A DNA stretch of 6,187 nt, taken from positions 2,997 through 9,183 of the forward strand of contig DOTV01000244.1 in assembly GCA_003520925.1 (NCBI GenBank). The letters run 5' to 3'. Source of the DNA: Bacteroidales bacterium. Its GTDB lineage: Bacteria; Bacteroidota; Bacteroidia; Bacteroidales; VadinHA17. The notes below the pieces were generated by a model that ran no database searches, was not told the DNA's origin, and was given only the letters and a program-made list of their open reading frames with translations. This document shows, piece after piece, positions 1 to 6,024 of this stretch (positions within the stretch are counted from its first letter, which is position 1; each line of letters opens with the position of its first letter). The translations under genes were made by a program, and so were the position numbers.

Positions 1-18
1 CAAAACAAATTACTCATT
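1..18 (+). repeat. Partial heptad-like leader of the lactonase gene
   Basis: The visible leader contains AACAAAT (4-10) followed by TACTCAT (11-17), directly before the ATG at 19. AACAAAT is identical to one unit of the heptad array before glpF (4360-4366), and TACTCAT differs by one base from another unit there (TACTAAT, 4374-4380). This suggests the same kind of 7-bp periodic leader, cut by the window edge. With only two units visible the call is tentative. No Shine-Dalgarno sequence is present. Confidence 0.35.
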
Positions 19-1137
19 ATGATTAAAAATATTAATCAGTTTACTTTAGTAGTAATATTCATCGGGATATTCCTTACCGGTTGTAAGAAAGAATTCAAGC
101 TCTTTGTTGGAGGCTATACAACAAAAGAAGGTGAAAAAGGCATGTCGGTTTTTAATTTCAATGCCGGAAATGGTAAACTGAATCTCATTACAGAATCTGA
201 TGTGGGTCAAAGCCCCTCATATTTTTGTTATTCGGAGAAAAATAAAATGTTCTACGTAATTAATGAAGTGATGGAATTCAAAGGAAAGTCCGGCGGCGGG
301 CTGACTACAATGAAATACGATGAAAGGACCAGCCAGTTTGAGAAGAAGAATGAGAAGGTTATCCCAAATGGAGGGCCATGCTATATTTCGATGTCGCCTG
401 ACAGCGGATACCTTTTTACTGCAAATTACACAAACGGATCAGTAACTGTTGTGAAGCTCGATAAGGATGGAATACCTGAAACTGTAACAGATACAATATT
501 ATATGTCCGGGAAGAGCCCTCCAGGTCACATGCACACATGATACTCCACGATCCTTCGGGAAAACAAGTTTATGTGACAGACCTTGGGCTTGACAGGATC
601 GTAGCCTATGACTTCGACTCTGAAAGCGGGAAGCTTAATCAGCTTGAAAATGGAATTACATCTTTTCCACGTAGGTCAGGTCCGCGACATTTTACTTTTA
701 ATTCCGATGGCACTAAGCTCTATGTAATAAATGAGCTTGGCTCCACTTTATCAGTGTTCAATGTGGATGACAAACAAGGACTTAACCTGCTGCAGACTTT
801 ACCGACGACCAGGGAGGGTTTTAAGGAGAGTAACTCCTGCGCAGATATACACCTTGCAAAGGATGGTAAATATCTGTACGGTTCCAATCGAGGGGAAAAT
901 ACAATCGTAACATTTAAAGTGGGTAGTGACGGACTCCTTAGCCTGGCAGGTCATACAACATGCGGAGGCAATTGGCCGAGGAACTTTGTTATCGATCCTA
1001 CTGGAAATTTTCTCCTTGTCGGTAACCAGAAGTCTGGATTTATCTCGGTTTTCAGGATCGACTCAAAAACAGGGTTGCCTTCCACCGCCATTGATTCTGC
1101 AAAGGTAAAAATGCCGGTCTGTCTGAAATTCTATTAA
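19..1137 (+). CDS. Lactonase-family seven-bladed beta-propeller lipoprotein (6-phosphogluconolactonase-like)
   Basis: This 372-residue protein belongs by sequence to the lactonase / YbhE-type 6-phosphogluconolactonase propeller family (PF10282). Family marks are R169-S-H-A-H173 followed by a VYVTDLGLDRI blade strand, SGPRH (S220-H224) before a 'F..DGTKLYVINE' strand, and NWPRNF (N318-F323) followed by a DPTG turn and 'VGNQKSG'. These Arg/His-rich loops match the conserved pocket of the family. The N-terminus is a lipoprotein signal: a positively charged start, a hydrophobic stretch at about residues 8-19, then the lipobox L-T-G-C with Cys22 as the lipidated residue. The mature protein should therefore sit in the periplasm or on the outer membrane, not in the cytosol. 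Length fits a seven-blade propeller plus signal. The ATG at 19 is chosen because it gives a complete signal peptide. glpD follows after 40 bp, suggesting co-transcription. Cytosolic 6-phosphogluconolactone is an unlikely substrate for an exported protein; the true substrate is unknown. Confidence 0.88.
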   Translation: MIKNINQFTLVVIFIGIFLTGCKKEFKLFVGGYTTKEGEKGMSVFNFNAGNGKLNLITESDVGQSPSYFCYSEKNKMFYVINEVMEFKGKSGGGLTTMKYDERTSQFEKKNEKVIPNGGPCYISMSPDSGYLFTANYTNGSVTVVKLDKDGIPETVTDTILYVREEPSRSHAHMILHDPSGKQVYVTDLGLDRIVAYDFDSESGKLNQLENGITSFPRRSGPRHFTFNSDGTKLYVINELGSTLSVFNVDDKQGLNLLQTLPTTREGFKESNSCADIHLAKDGKYLYGSNRGENTIVTFKVGSDGLLSLAGHTTCGGNWPRNFVIDPTGNFLLVGNQKSGFISVFRIDSKTGLPSTAIDSAKVKMPVCLKFY

Positions 1138-1177
1138 AATTTTTTCGTAACATTATTAACTGAAAAATTCTTCTGGG

Positions 1178-2737
1178 ATGAACCGGATAATATTAATCCA
1201 GACTCTGCTGGATGAACCGCAGAAGCAATGGGACATTATTGTGATCGGCGGCGGTGCAACGGGTCTGGGAGTTGCCCTCGATGCTGTAACCCGTGGTTAT
1301 AAAACGCTTTTACTCGAGCAATCTGATTTTGCAAAAGGGACATCATCAAGAAGCACCAAACTGGTTCATGGCGGGGTACGCTATATGGCACAGGGGGATA
1401 TACTGCTGGTCATAGAAGCGCTTCACGAACGGGGCCTGATGCTGAAAAACGCTTCGCATCTTACAGCCAACCAGGAATTTGTAATTCCGGTTTACACCTT
1501 GTGGGATGTCTTCCTGTACACTGTAGGTTTAAAGTTTTATGATCTCCTTTCGGGAAGGTTGAGTATGGGTAAATCATATTTCATAAACCGCCCTGAGGCC
1601 GTTAAAAGACTGCCGCTTCTGAAAGCAGAAAGACTGAAAGGGGGAATTGTTTACCACGACGGTCAGTTCGATGATTCCAGGATGGCTGTTGCTCTCGCAT
1701 CTGCCTGTGTTGAAAATGGTGGCACAGTATTAAATTACTTCAGGGTGGATACTCTTCTTAAAGCCGAAAATGGTAAAATCACCGGCGTTAAAGCCAGGGA
1801 TCTTGAATCGGAAAGGGAGTATTCAATCAACGGCAGGCTTGTAGTTAATGCAACCGGGGTCTTTGCTGATGAGATTCATAAAATGGATGACCCTTTATCA
1901 AAGCCAACTATCCGGCCAAGCCAGGGGGTGCATATAGTCCTCGACCATTCATTTCTGAAGAGCAGCTCAGCCATAATGATACCAAAAACTGATGACGGGC
2001 GCGTTCTTTTTGCAATCCCATGGTACGGTAGAGTTGTTGTCGGAACTACAGATACCCCTCTTGATGGAATCACTCTGGAGCCCAAAGCCCTTGATCAGGA
2101 AATTGATTTTATTCTCAGAACTGCAGGGAGATACCTAACATTACCCCCGAAAAGAGAAGATGTAAAGTGCATTTTTGCCGGATTGAGGCCTTTGGCTGCA
2201 AATCCTGAAAATCCGGAGGCAACCAAAGAGGTATCGAGAAGGCATAAGATAACACTTTCACCATCTGGACTTCTTTCAATAATAGGCGGGAAATGGACAT
2301 CATACAGACGAATGGCTGAAGAGACAATTGACAAAGGAATAAAAGCCGGAATTATTGAAAAGAGGAAATGTATTACCAGGAATTTCAGCTTTTATTCAAA
2401 CGGCATGCCACTTGAAGCCGGTCGTCTGAAGATATATGGGAACCAGGCTTTTGAAATCGAGAAGCTTATAAAAGAAAGACCTGATCTGGGGGAATTGGTC
2501 CATCAGAAGCTTCCCTATACAAAGGCGGAAATTCTATGGATATGCAGGAGTGAGATGCCTTTAACGCTCGAGGATATGCTTGCACGGAGAACAAGGGCTC
2601 TTTTCCTTGACGCCCGTGCCAGTGCTGAAGCAGCTCCGGTCGTGGCAGAACTGATGGCAAAAGAGCTTGGTTTAAGCAGCTCATGGCAGGAAAGTGAGAT
2701 TTCGCGATTTAATAACCTGGCAATTAACTACACATAA
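1178..2737 (+). CDS. glpD: Glycerol-3-phosphate dehydrogenase/oxidase, FAD-dependent
   Basis: GlpD oxidises sn-glycerol 3-phosphate to dihydroxyacetone phosphate using FAD and passes electrons to the membrane quinone pool; it is a peripheral inner-membrane enzyme. At 519 residues it is close to the usual family length (E. coli 501). The N-terminal Rossmann dinucleotide site is visible as G24-G-G-A-T-G29 ending at the acidic E47, followed by the family block TSSRSTKLVHGGVRY (R68-Y69 align with the substrate-site Arg-Tyr of E. coli GlpD). Further signatures are G289-TTDT293, GLRPL with R337 (aligns with E. coli R317) and GGKWTSYR with K372 (aligns with E. coli K354). The C-terminal helical domain is recognisable by CRSEMPLTLEDMLARRTRALF. 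The ATG at 1178 leaves about 18 residues before the FAD fold, typical of this group; no Shine-Dalgarno is seen. It lies 40 bp after the lactonase gene and 32 bp before glpK, and its stop codon lies inside the heptad array. The frame is intact. Confidence 0.96.
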   Translation: MNRIILIQTLLDEPQKQWDIIVIGGGATGLGVALDAVTRGYKTLLLEQSDFAKGTSSRSTKLVHGGVRYMAQGDILLVIEALHERGLMLKNASHLTANQEFVIPVYTLWDVFLYTVGLKFYDLLSGRLSMGKSYFINRPEAVKRLPLLKAERLKGGIVYHDGQFDDSRMAVALASACVENGGTVLNYFRVDTLLKAENGKITGVKARDLESEREYSINGRLVVNATGVFADEIHKMDDPLSKPTIRPSQGVHIVLDHSFLKSSSAIMIPKTDDGRVLFAIPWYGRVVVGTTDTPLDGITLEPKALDQEIDFILRTAGRYLTLPPKREDVKCIFAGLRPLAANPENPEATKEVSRRHKITLSPSGLLSIIGGKWTSYRRMAEETIDKGIKAGIIEKRKCITRNFSFYSNGMPLEAGRLKIYGNQAFEIEKLIKERPDLGELVHQKLPYTKAEILWICRSEMPLTLEDMLARRTRALFLDARASAEAAPVVAELMAKELGLSSSWQESEISRFNNLAINYT

Positions 2738-2768
2738 TACATAATACACAATACATAGTACATTAATA
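2733..2768 (+). repeat. 7-bp tandem repeat array in the glpD-glpK spacer
   Basis: Consecutive units are CATAATA (2733-2739), CATAATA (2740-2746), CACAATA (2747-2753), CATAGTA (2754-2760) and an 8-base variant CATTAATA (2761-2768). The array ends one base before the glpK ATG at 2770. The glpD stop TAA (2735-2737) lies in the first unit. Because the unit is not a multiple of three, stops occur in all three frames across the spacer (2735, 2742, 2764). The array is the whole glpK leader, so it must also serve as its translation initiation region. Confidence 0.85.
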
Positions 2769-2769
2769 T

Positions 2770-4266
2770 ATGGATCAATTTATTCTGGCTCTGGACCAGG
2801 GAACCACCAGTTCCCGTGCAATAGTATTTGACCATTCCGGTCTTCCTGTTGCCTCTGCACAAAAAGAATTTACGCAGATCTATCCCAAACCGGGGTGGGT
2901 GGAGCATAACCCCGAGGAGATCTGGTCGACTCAGATTGGTGTTGCAACGGAGGTCCTGGCAAAAGCAGGACTGAAGAGTACCGATATCGCCGGTATAGGG
3001 ATAACGAACCAGCGTGAAACAACGATTGTATGGGACAAGCTGACCGGGAAACCTGTCCATAATGCAATTGTCTGGCAGGACAGGAGGACGGCTGATTACT
3101 GTGACAGACTGAAGTCAGAAGGAACCAACCGGACAATTCTGGAAAAGACCGGATTGATAGTTGACGCGTATTTTTCAGCGACAAAGGTCCGATGGATTCT
3201 CGGGAATGTTAAAGGTGCCAGGCAGCTTGCTGAGAAGGGTCAGCTTGCATTTGGCACGGTCGACTCATGGCTTGTATGGAACCTCACCCGCGGCAAGCTG
3301 CATATTACTGATGTCTCAAATGCATCCCGGACTATGTTGTACAACATAAATACTCTCGAATGGGATAAGGAGCTGCTCGGGATATTTGATATTCCTGAAA
3401 GCATGCTGCCGGATGTCAGATCATCCAGTGATATTTATGGAAATACAGTCGGACAGTTTTCATCAGAGATACCGGTAGCAGGTATTGCCGGTGATCAGCA
3501 GGCGGCTCTCTTTGGTCAGATGTGCATTGAGCCGGGCATGGTAAAAAATACTTATGGAACAGGCTGTTTCATGATGATGAATATCGGCAGCAAACCTATT
3601 GCATCAAAAAGCAGGCTTCTGACCACAATTGCCTGGAAAATCGGGAATGAAACCCGTTATGCCCTTGAAGGAAGTATATTCATTGCCGGTGCAGTTGTTC
3701 AATGGCTTCGCGACGGATTGGGGATAATAGCAAAATCGGGTGATGTTGAGGCTCTTGCCTCGCAGGTAACGGACAGCGGCGGAGTCTACTTTGTTCCGGC
3801 ATTCGCGGGTCTTGGCGCTCCTTACTGGAATCAGCATGCCCGGGGAACTATTGTAGGTATCACCCGAGGATCGACCTCTGCCAACATTGCCCGTGCGGCA
3901 CTCGACAGTATAGCCTTTCAGACACTGGAAGTGCTTCTGGCAATGGAAAAGGATTCAGGAATTGAAATAAAAGAGCTGCGTGTTGACGGAGGTGCTACTG
4001 TCAATAACAATCTCATGCAATTTCAGTCCGATCTTTTGCAAGCAAGTGTCATCAGGCCGAAAATAACAGAGACGACAGCCCTTGGCGCAGCATATCTTGC
4101 AGGACTGGCAACCGGCTACTGGGAAAACATCGGGGAGATAGCGAAACAATGGCAGATCGATAAGACTTTTGTTCCTGTAATGGCAACTGAAAAAACAGAA
4201 TCGCTTCTAAAAGGATGGAAACGGGCTGTGAAGGCTGCTGAGGCGTGGGCGGATGGATCGGACTAG
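2770..4266 (+). CDS. glpK: Glycerol kinase
   Basis: GlpK phosphorylates glycerol with ATP to sn-glycerol 3-phosphate in the cytosol, trapping glycerol that enters through GlpF and feeding GlpD. The 498-residue protein is a full-length FGGY-family kinase (E. coli 502). Visible motifs are the phosphate-1 loop LALDQGTTSSR (residues 7-17), glycerol-binding R82-E83 in TNQRETT, Y134, and D242-Q243 in IAGDQQAALFGQ. The adenosine-side motifs are NTYGTGCF (260-267) and RVDGGATVNNNLMQFQSD (404-421), with a conserved TALGAAYLAGLA segment at 436-447. Compared with E. coli, the fructose-1,6-bisphosphate loop before IAGDQQ is two residues shorter and lacks GGTR. The Gram-positive HPr-phosphorylated histidine (HFYG segment) is also absent, with serine at this place. 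Regulation by those two known routes is therefore unlikely. Start ATG 2770 directly follows the heptad array. Neighbours glpD and glpF confirm the role. Confidence 0.97.
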   Translation: MDQFILALDQGTTSSRAIVFDHSGLPVASAQKEFTQIYPKPGWVEHNPEEIWSTQIGVATEVLAKAGLKSTDIAGIGITNQRETTIVWDKLTGKPVHNAIVWQDRRTADYCDRLKSEGTNRTILEKTGLIVDAYFSATKVRWILGNVKGARQLAEKGQLAFGTVDSWLVWNLTRGKLHITDVSNASRTMLYNINTLEWDKELLGIFDIPESMLPDVRSSSDIYGNTVGQFSSEIPVAGIAGDQQAALFGQMCIEPGMVKNTYGTGCFMMMNIGSKPIASKSRLLTTIAWKIGNETRYALEGSIFIAGAVVQWLRDGLGIIAKSGDVEALASQVTDSGGVYFVPAFAGLGAPYWNQHARGTIVGITRGSTSANIARAALDSIAFQTLEVLLAMEKDSGIEIKELRVDGGATVNNNLMQFQSDLLQASVIRPKITETTALGAAYLAGLATGYWENIGEIAKQWQIDKTFVPVMATEKTESLLKGWKRAVKAAEAWADGSD

Positions 4267-4274
4267 ATTGAAAA

Positions 4275-4314
4275 GGATTGCTTCGTCCCTGGTGCCCGGG
4301 ACTCGCAATGACCC
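4275..4314. repeat. REP-like palindromic repeat in the glpK-glpF spacer (CATTGCGAG / CGAAGCAATC type)
   Basis: Eight bases after the glpK stop lies an imperfect inverted repeat. Outer arms are ATTGC (4277-4281) and GCAAT (4305-4309), and inner arms are GTCCC (4285-4289) and GGGAC (4298-4302), separated by TTC on the left and TC on the right, with an 8-base loop. Read on the minus strand it begins GGTCATTGCGAG and ends CGAAGCAATCC. I recognise these end sequences as a dispersed intergenic repeat found in many bacterial genomes. There is no T-run after it, so it is not an intrinsic terminator. It could stabilise or trim the glpK mRNA end or simply be a non-autonomous repeat. Confidence 0.7.
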
Positions 4315-4331
4315 TGCATATTGTTTAAACT

Positions 4332-4391
4332 AACCAGAAACCAGCAACCAGCAACAAGAAACAAATAACCAATTACTAATCATAATAAACC
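4332..4391 (+). repeat. 7-bp periodic repeat leader of glpF
   Basis: Successive heptads are AACCAGA (4332), AACCAGC (4339), AACCAGC (4346), AACAAGA (4353), AACAAAT (4360), AACCAAT (4367), TACTAAT (4374) and CATAATA (4381). The next unit, AACCATG (4388-4394), contains the glpF start codon in register. CATAATA is identical to the core unit of the array before glpK. The array decays gradually from AACCAGC toward A/T-rich variants near the gene. No Shine-Dalgarno is present. It may act as an unstructured A-rich leader; slippage could alter spacing to upstream signals. Confidence 0.8.
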
Positions 4392-5105
4392 ATGAGTCCA
4401 TTTTTTGCAGAATTTTTCGGTACCGCCATCATAATTGTTTTCGGCGGTGGGGTAGTATCAAATGTCCTTCTGAATAAGACAAAGGGAAACAACAGCGGCT
4501 GGATTGTAATCACATTCGGGTGGGCCGTTGGTGTTTTTACCGGGGTTCTGATATCAGCACCCTTCAGCGGGGCTCATCTGAATCCTGCTGTCACGCTGGC
4601 ACTGGCAATAGCACATAAGTTCTCCTGGGCATCAGTCCCTGTTTATGTCTGTGCACAGGTGCTGGGAGCTATGTTTGGAGCAGGTCTTGTCTGGCTCGCT
4701 TATAAGAAGCATTTTGATGCTACTGATGACAGGGATGCCAAACTTGCAGTATTCTGCACAGCACCTAATATAAGGAGCTACTGGTATAATGTGCTGACCG
4801 AGGTGATAGGAACCTATGTACTCTCGCTGGCTGTACTTTATATGGCTGAACCTGAAGTTGGACTCGGTGCGCTGAATGCCCTGCCAGTGGCACTTGTTGT
4901 TCTTGGGATAGGACTCTCCCTCGGTGGACCCACAGGTTATGCTATTAATCCTGCACGTGATCTGGGACCCCGTATCATGCATTTTCTTCTTCCGATTCCA
5001 AACAAAAGGAACAGTGACTGGAGCTATTCATGGGTTCCGATCCTGGGACCGCTGCTGGGTGCGACATGTGCTGCGGTAATGTTCCTTCTCTTTGGAGGAT
5101 CCTGA
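4392..5105 (+). CDS. glpF: Glycerol facilitator (aquaglyceroporin, MIP family)
   Basis: This 237-residue inner-membrane channel is of the major intrinsic protein family and conducts glycerol passively into the cytosol. The two hallmark half-helix motifs are present: N64-P-A66 in SGAHLNPAVT and N186-P-A188 in GYAINPARDLGPR. The aspartate after NPAR (D190) is the usual mark of glycerol-conducting members rather than strict water channels. Selectivity-filter positions by alignment with E. coli GlpF are W44 (W48), Y183 (F200) and R189 (R206), so the second aromatic is Tyr in place of Phe. Hydrophobic segments consistent with six membrane helices are at about 4-24, 37-55, 82-104, 131-151, 161-178 and 213-235. 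It is shorter than E. coli GlpF (281), mainly at loops and the C-terminus. The ATG at 4392 sits in register with the heptad leader. It follows glpK by 125 bp and probably shares its transcript. Confidence 0.95.
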   Translation: MSPFFAEFFGTAIIIVFGGGVVSNVLLNKTKGNNSGWIVITFGWAVGVFTGVLISAPFSGAHLNPAVTLALAIAHKFSWASVPVYVCAQVLGAMFGAGLVWLAYKKHFDATDDRDAKLAVFCTAPNIRSYWYNVLTEVIGTYVLSLAVLYMAEPEVGLGALNALPVALVVLGIGLSLGGPTGYAINPARDLGPRIMHFLLPIPNKRNSDWSYSWVPILGPLLGATCAAVMFLLFGGS

Positions 5106-5138
5106 AAGAAAATTTCAGATTTGTAATTTATTTACAAA
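5102..5138 (+). terminator. Weak A/T-rich hairpins at the end of glpF
   Basis: A 6-bp stem CTGAAA (5102-5107) / TTTCAG (5113-5118) covers the glpF stop codon (TGA 5103-5105). It is followed by a second A/T-rich stem TTTGTAA (5120-5126) / TTACAAA (5132-5138). Both are G/C-poor and neither has a clean T-run, so termination would be partial at best. They may instead form part of the regulatory region of the next gene. Confidence 0.3.
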
Positions 5139-5206
5139 AAGTTAAACAAAGCTTTGTATAGATTGTTATAGATTTATATCTAATTATTGATTAAAAATCT
5201 ATTGCT
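5139..5206 (+). promoter_or_regulatory. Probable promoter/operator region of the outer-membrane barrel gene
   Basis: This A/T-rich stretch carries a perfect 12-bp palindrome, ACAAAGCTTTGT (5146-5157), a reasonable operator candidate. It is followed by two 10-bp-spaced copies of TATAGATT (5157-5164 and 5167-5174) and a short inverted repeat TAGAT (5169-5173) / ATCTA (5178-5182). TAGATTTA (5169-5176) resembles the Bacteroidetes -7 element TAnnTTTG in seven of eight positions, but I find no TTTG at the expected -33 distance. The leader has no Shine-Dalgarno. The promoter call is an inference from composition and spacing. Confidence 0.4.
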
Positions 5207-5761
5207 ATGAAAAAAATTTTACTGCTGCTTGTTGTATTGAGCTTTTCTCTTGTACAACTTAAGGCCCAGGAACCAACCTTTGTGAAGGGGGATAAAGCTC
5301 TTAACCTGGGTATCGGTCTGGGTTCAACTTTGTATTCAGGAACCTACTACAAAGCATCGGTTCCTCCTGTATCGGCCTCCCTTGAAGTTGGCGTTGCTGA
5401 TAATATCCTTGAAAAAGGAGTTATCGGGGTGGGCGGTTATCTTGGATTCTCCTCGTACAAATACGAGTACTCTAATTCGGGATGGAAAACATCAAATATT
5501 ATTGTGGGTGCAAGAGGAAACTTCCATTATCCACTTGTGGAAAAACTTGATACCTATACCGGTCTGCTTCTTGGTTATTCGATATTGAGTCATAAGTATT
5601 TTGGTATTTATGGTGATGAGGATTACAGCGGTTCATCAAGCGGGTTGCAATGGGCATGGTTCGTTGGCGGCAGGTATTATTTCAAAGAGAATTTTGCAGC
5701 AATGCTTGAACTTGGCTATGGTGTCGCATATCTCAATCTTGGTATTGCTCTTAAATTCTAA
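5207..5761 (+). CDS. Small outer-membrane beta-barrel protein, porin-like
   Basis: The 184-residue product has a clear Sec signal peptide: MKK, a hydrophobic core at residues 4-17, and a likely signal peptidase I site after L-K-A20, leaving mature QEPTF. The mature part of about 164 residues shows alternating hydrophobic/small residues in roughly eight strands (about 30-41, 54-64, 71-86, 96-110, 115-131, 146-159, 162-171, 174-184). It ends in LNLGIALKF, whose C-terminal Phe is the usual outer-membrane insertion signal. The GARGNFHYPL, FVGGRYYF and ELGYGVAYLNLG segments are typical of a common Bacteroidetes outer-membrane barrel family of unknown specific function. It probably has its own promoter in the 101-bp gap after glpF and ends at a strong terminator. 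Whether it serves glycerol uptake cannot be told from sequence; an eight-stranded barrel is usually too narrow for a general pore and may be structural or adhesive. Confidence 0.85.
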   Translation: MKKILLLLVVLSFSLVQLKAQEPTFVKGDKALNLGIGLGSTLYSGTYYKASVPPVSASLEVGVADNILEKGVIGVGGYLGFSSYKYEYSNSGWKTSNIIVGARGNFHYPLVEKLDTYTGLLLGYSILSHKYFGIYGDEDYSGSSSGLQWAWFVGGRYYFKENFAAMLELGYGVAYLNLGIALKF

Positions 5762-5808
5762 GTAATTCCCTTGACACTGGCGGATTCTTTCCTGGACAGA
5801 TCTTATAC

Positions 5809-5845
5809 AAAGAGGGTGTATCAAAAGTGCACCCTCTTTCTTTTT
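5809..5845 (+). terminator. Intrinsic terminator after the outer-membrane barrel gene
   Basis: A perfect 10-bp stem AAAGAGGGTG (5809-5818) / CACCCTCTTT (5830-5839), with an 11-base loop (5819-5829), is followed at once by C and five T (5841-5845). This is a textbook Rho-independent terminator 48 bp after the stop codon. It should end transcription of the barrel gene and any read-through from the glp genes. Confidence 0.88.
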
Positions 5846-5918
5846 GCCCCTAAATCCCCTAAAGGGGACTTATTAAGAAACAAGTAGTTACTTAACCCCC
5901 TTCAGGGGGTTTGGGGGC
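5846..5918. repeat. Nested G/C-rich inverted repeat (Bacteroidetes REP/MITE-like element)
   Basis: Two 23-base arms, 5846-5868 and 5896-5918, are inverted copies matching at 19 of 23 positions, separated by 27 A/T-rich bases. Each arm is itself a hairpin: TCCCC-TAAA-GGGGA (5855-5868) and AACCCCC-TTCA-GGGGGTT (5894-5911). All four differences between the arms are transitions. The spacer adds a small inverted pair AAGT (5882-5885) / ACTT (5890-5893). I recognise the CCCCTAAATCCCC / GGGGGTTTGGGGGC style as a common dispersed intergenic repeat of Bacteroidetes genomes. The element starts at the base after the terminator T-run. Confidence 0.75.
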
Positions 5919-5933
5919 TTTATAAGGGCTAAT

Positions 5934-5944
5934 GGGACGGTCCC
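5934..5944. repeat. 11-bp palindrome GGGAC-G-GTCCC
   Basis: GGGAC (5934-5938) and GTCCC (5940-5944) form a perfect inverted repeat around a single central G. The centre is too tight for an RNA hairpin, so if functional it would be a protein site on DNA, or it may be an outer remnant of the neighbouring repeat element. Chance occurrence is possible. Confidence 0.3.
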
Positions 5945-6024
5945 TTTGTTTTCAATTAGTTATGCTTTTTTTCAACAGAAAATGATGATGTTGAAGTGGT
6001 ATTCTTTCCGGGATAATAAAGAAA

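Noticed and set aside
1138..1177. Possible terminator between the lactonase gene and glpD (TTTTTC at 1141-1146 versus GAAAAA at 1162-1167)
   Set aside because: The stem is only six A/T-dominated pairs with a 15-base loop and no following T-run, so it is unlikely to stop transcription.
2728..3060. A 110-codon open frame on the minus strand over the start of glpK
   Set aside because: It lies antisense to well-conserved glpK codons, and its C-terminal end (MYYVLCIMYYV) is just the translated heptad repeat. It has no family resemblance.
4323..4330. GTTTAAAC 8-bp palindrome before the glpF heptads
   Set aside because: It is short and A/T-rich, expected by chance at this length, and has no partner site nearby.
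4275..4391. CRISPR-like reading of the repeats between glpK and glpF
   Set aside because: The 7-bp units are directly abutting with no unique spacers, and the palindrome occurs once, so this is tandem repeat plus REP-like DNA, not a CRISPR array.
4632..4982. A 116-codon open frame on the minus strand inside glpF
   Set aside because: It is fully antisense to the conserved channel gene, shows no recognisable domain, and is explained by the codon composition of glpF.
5809..5944. Insertion sequence end or complete mobile element
   Set aside because: There is no transposase gene, and no target duplication is visible. The first hairpin is fully explained as a terminator and the next as a dispersed palindromic repeat.
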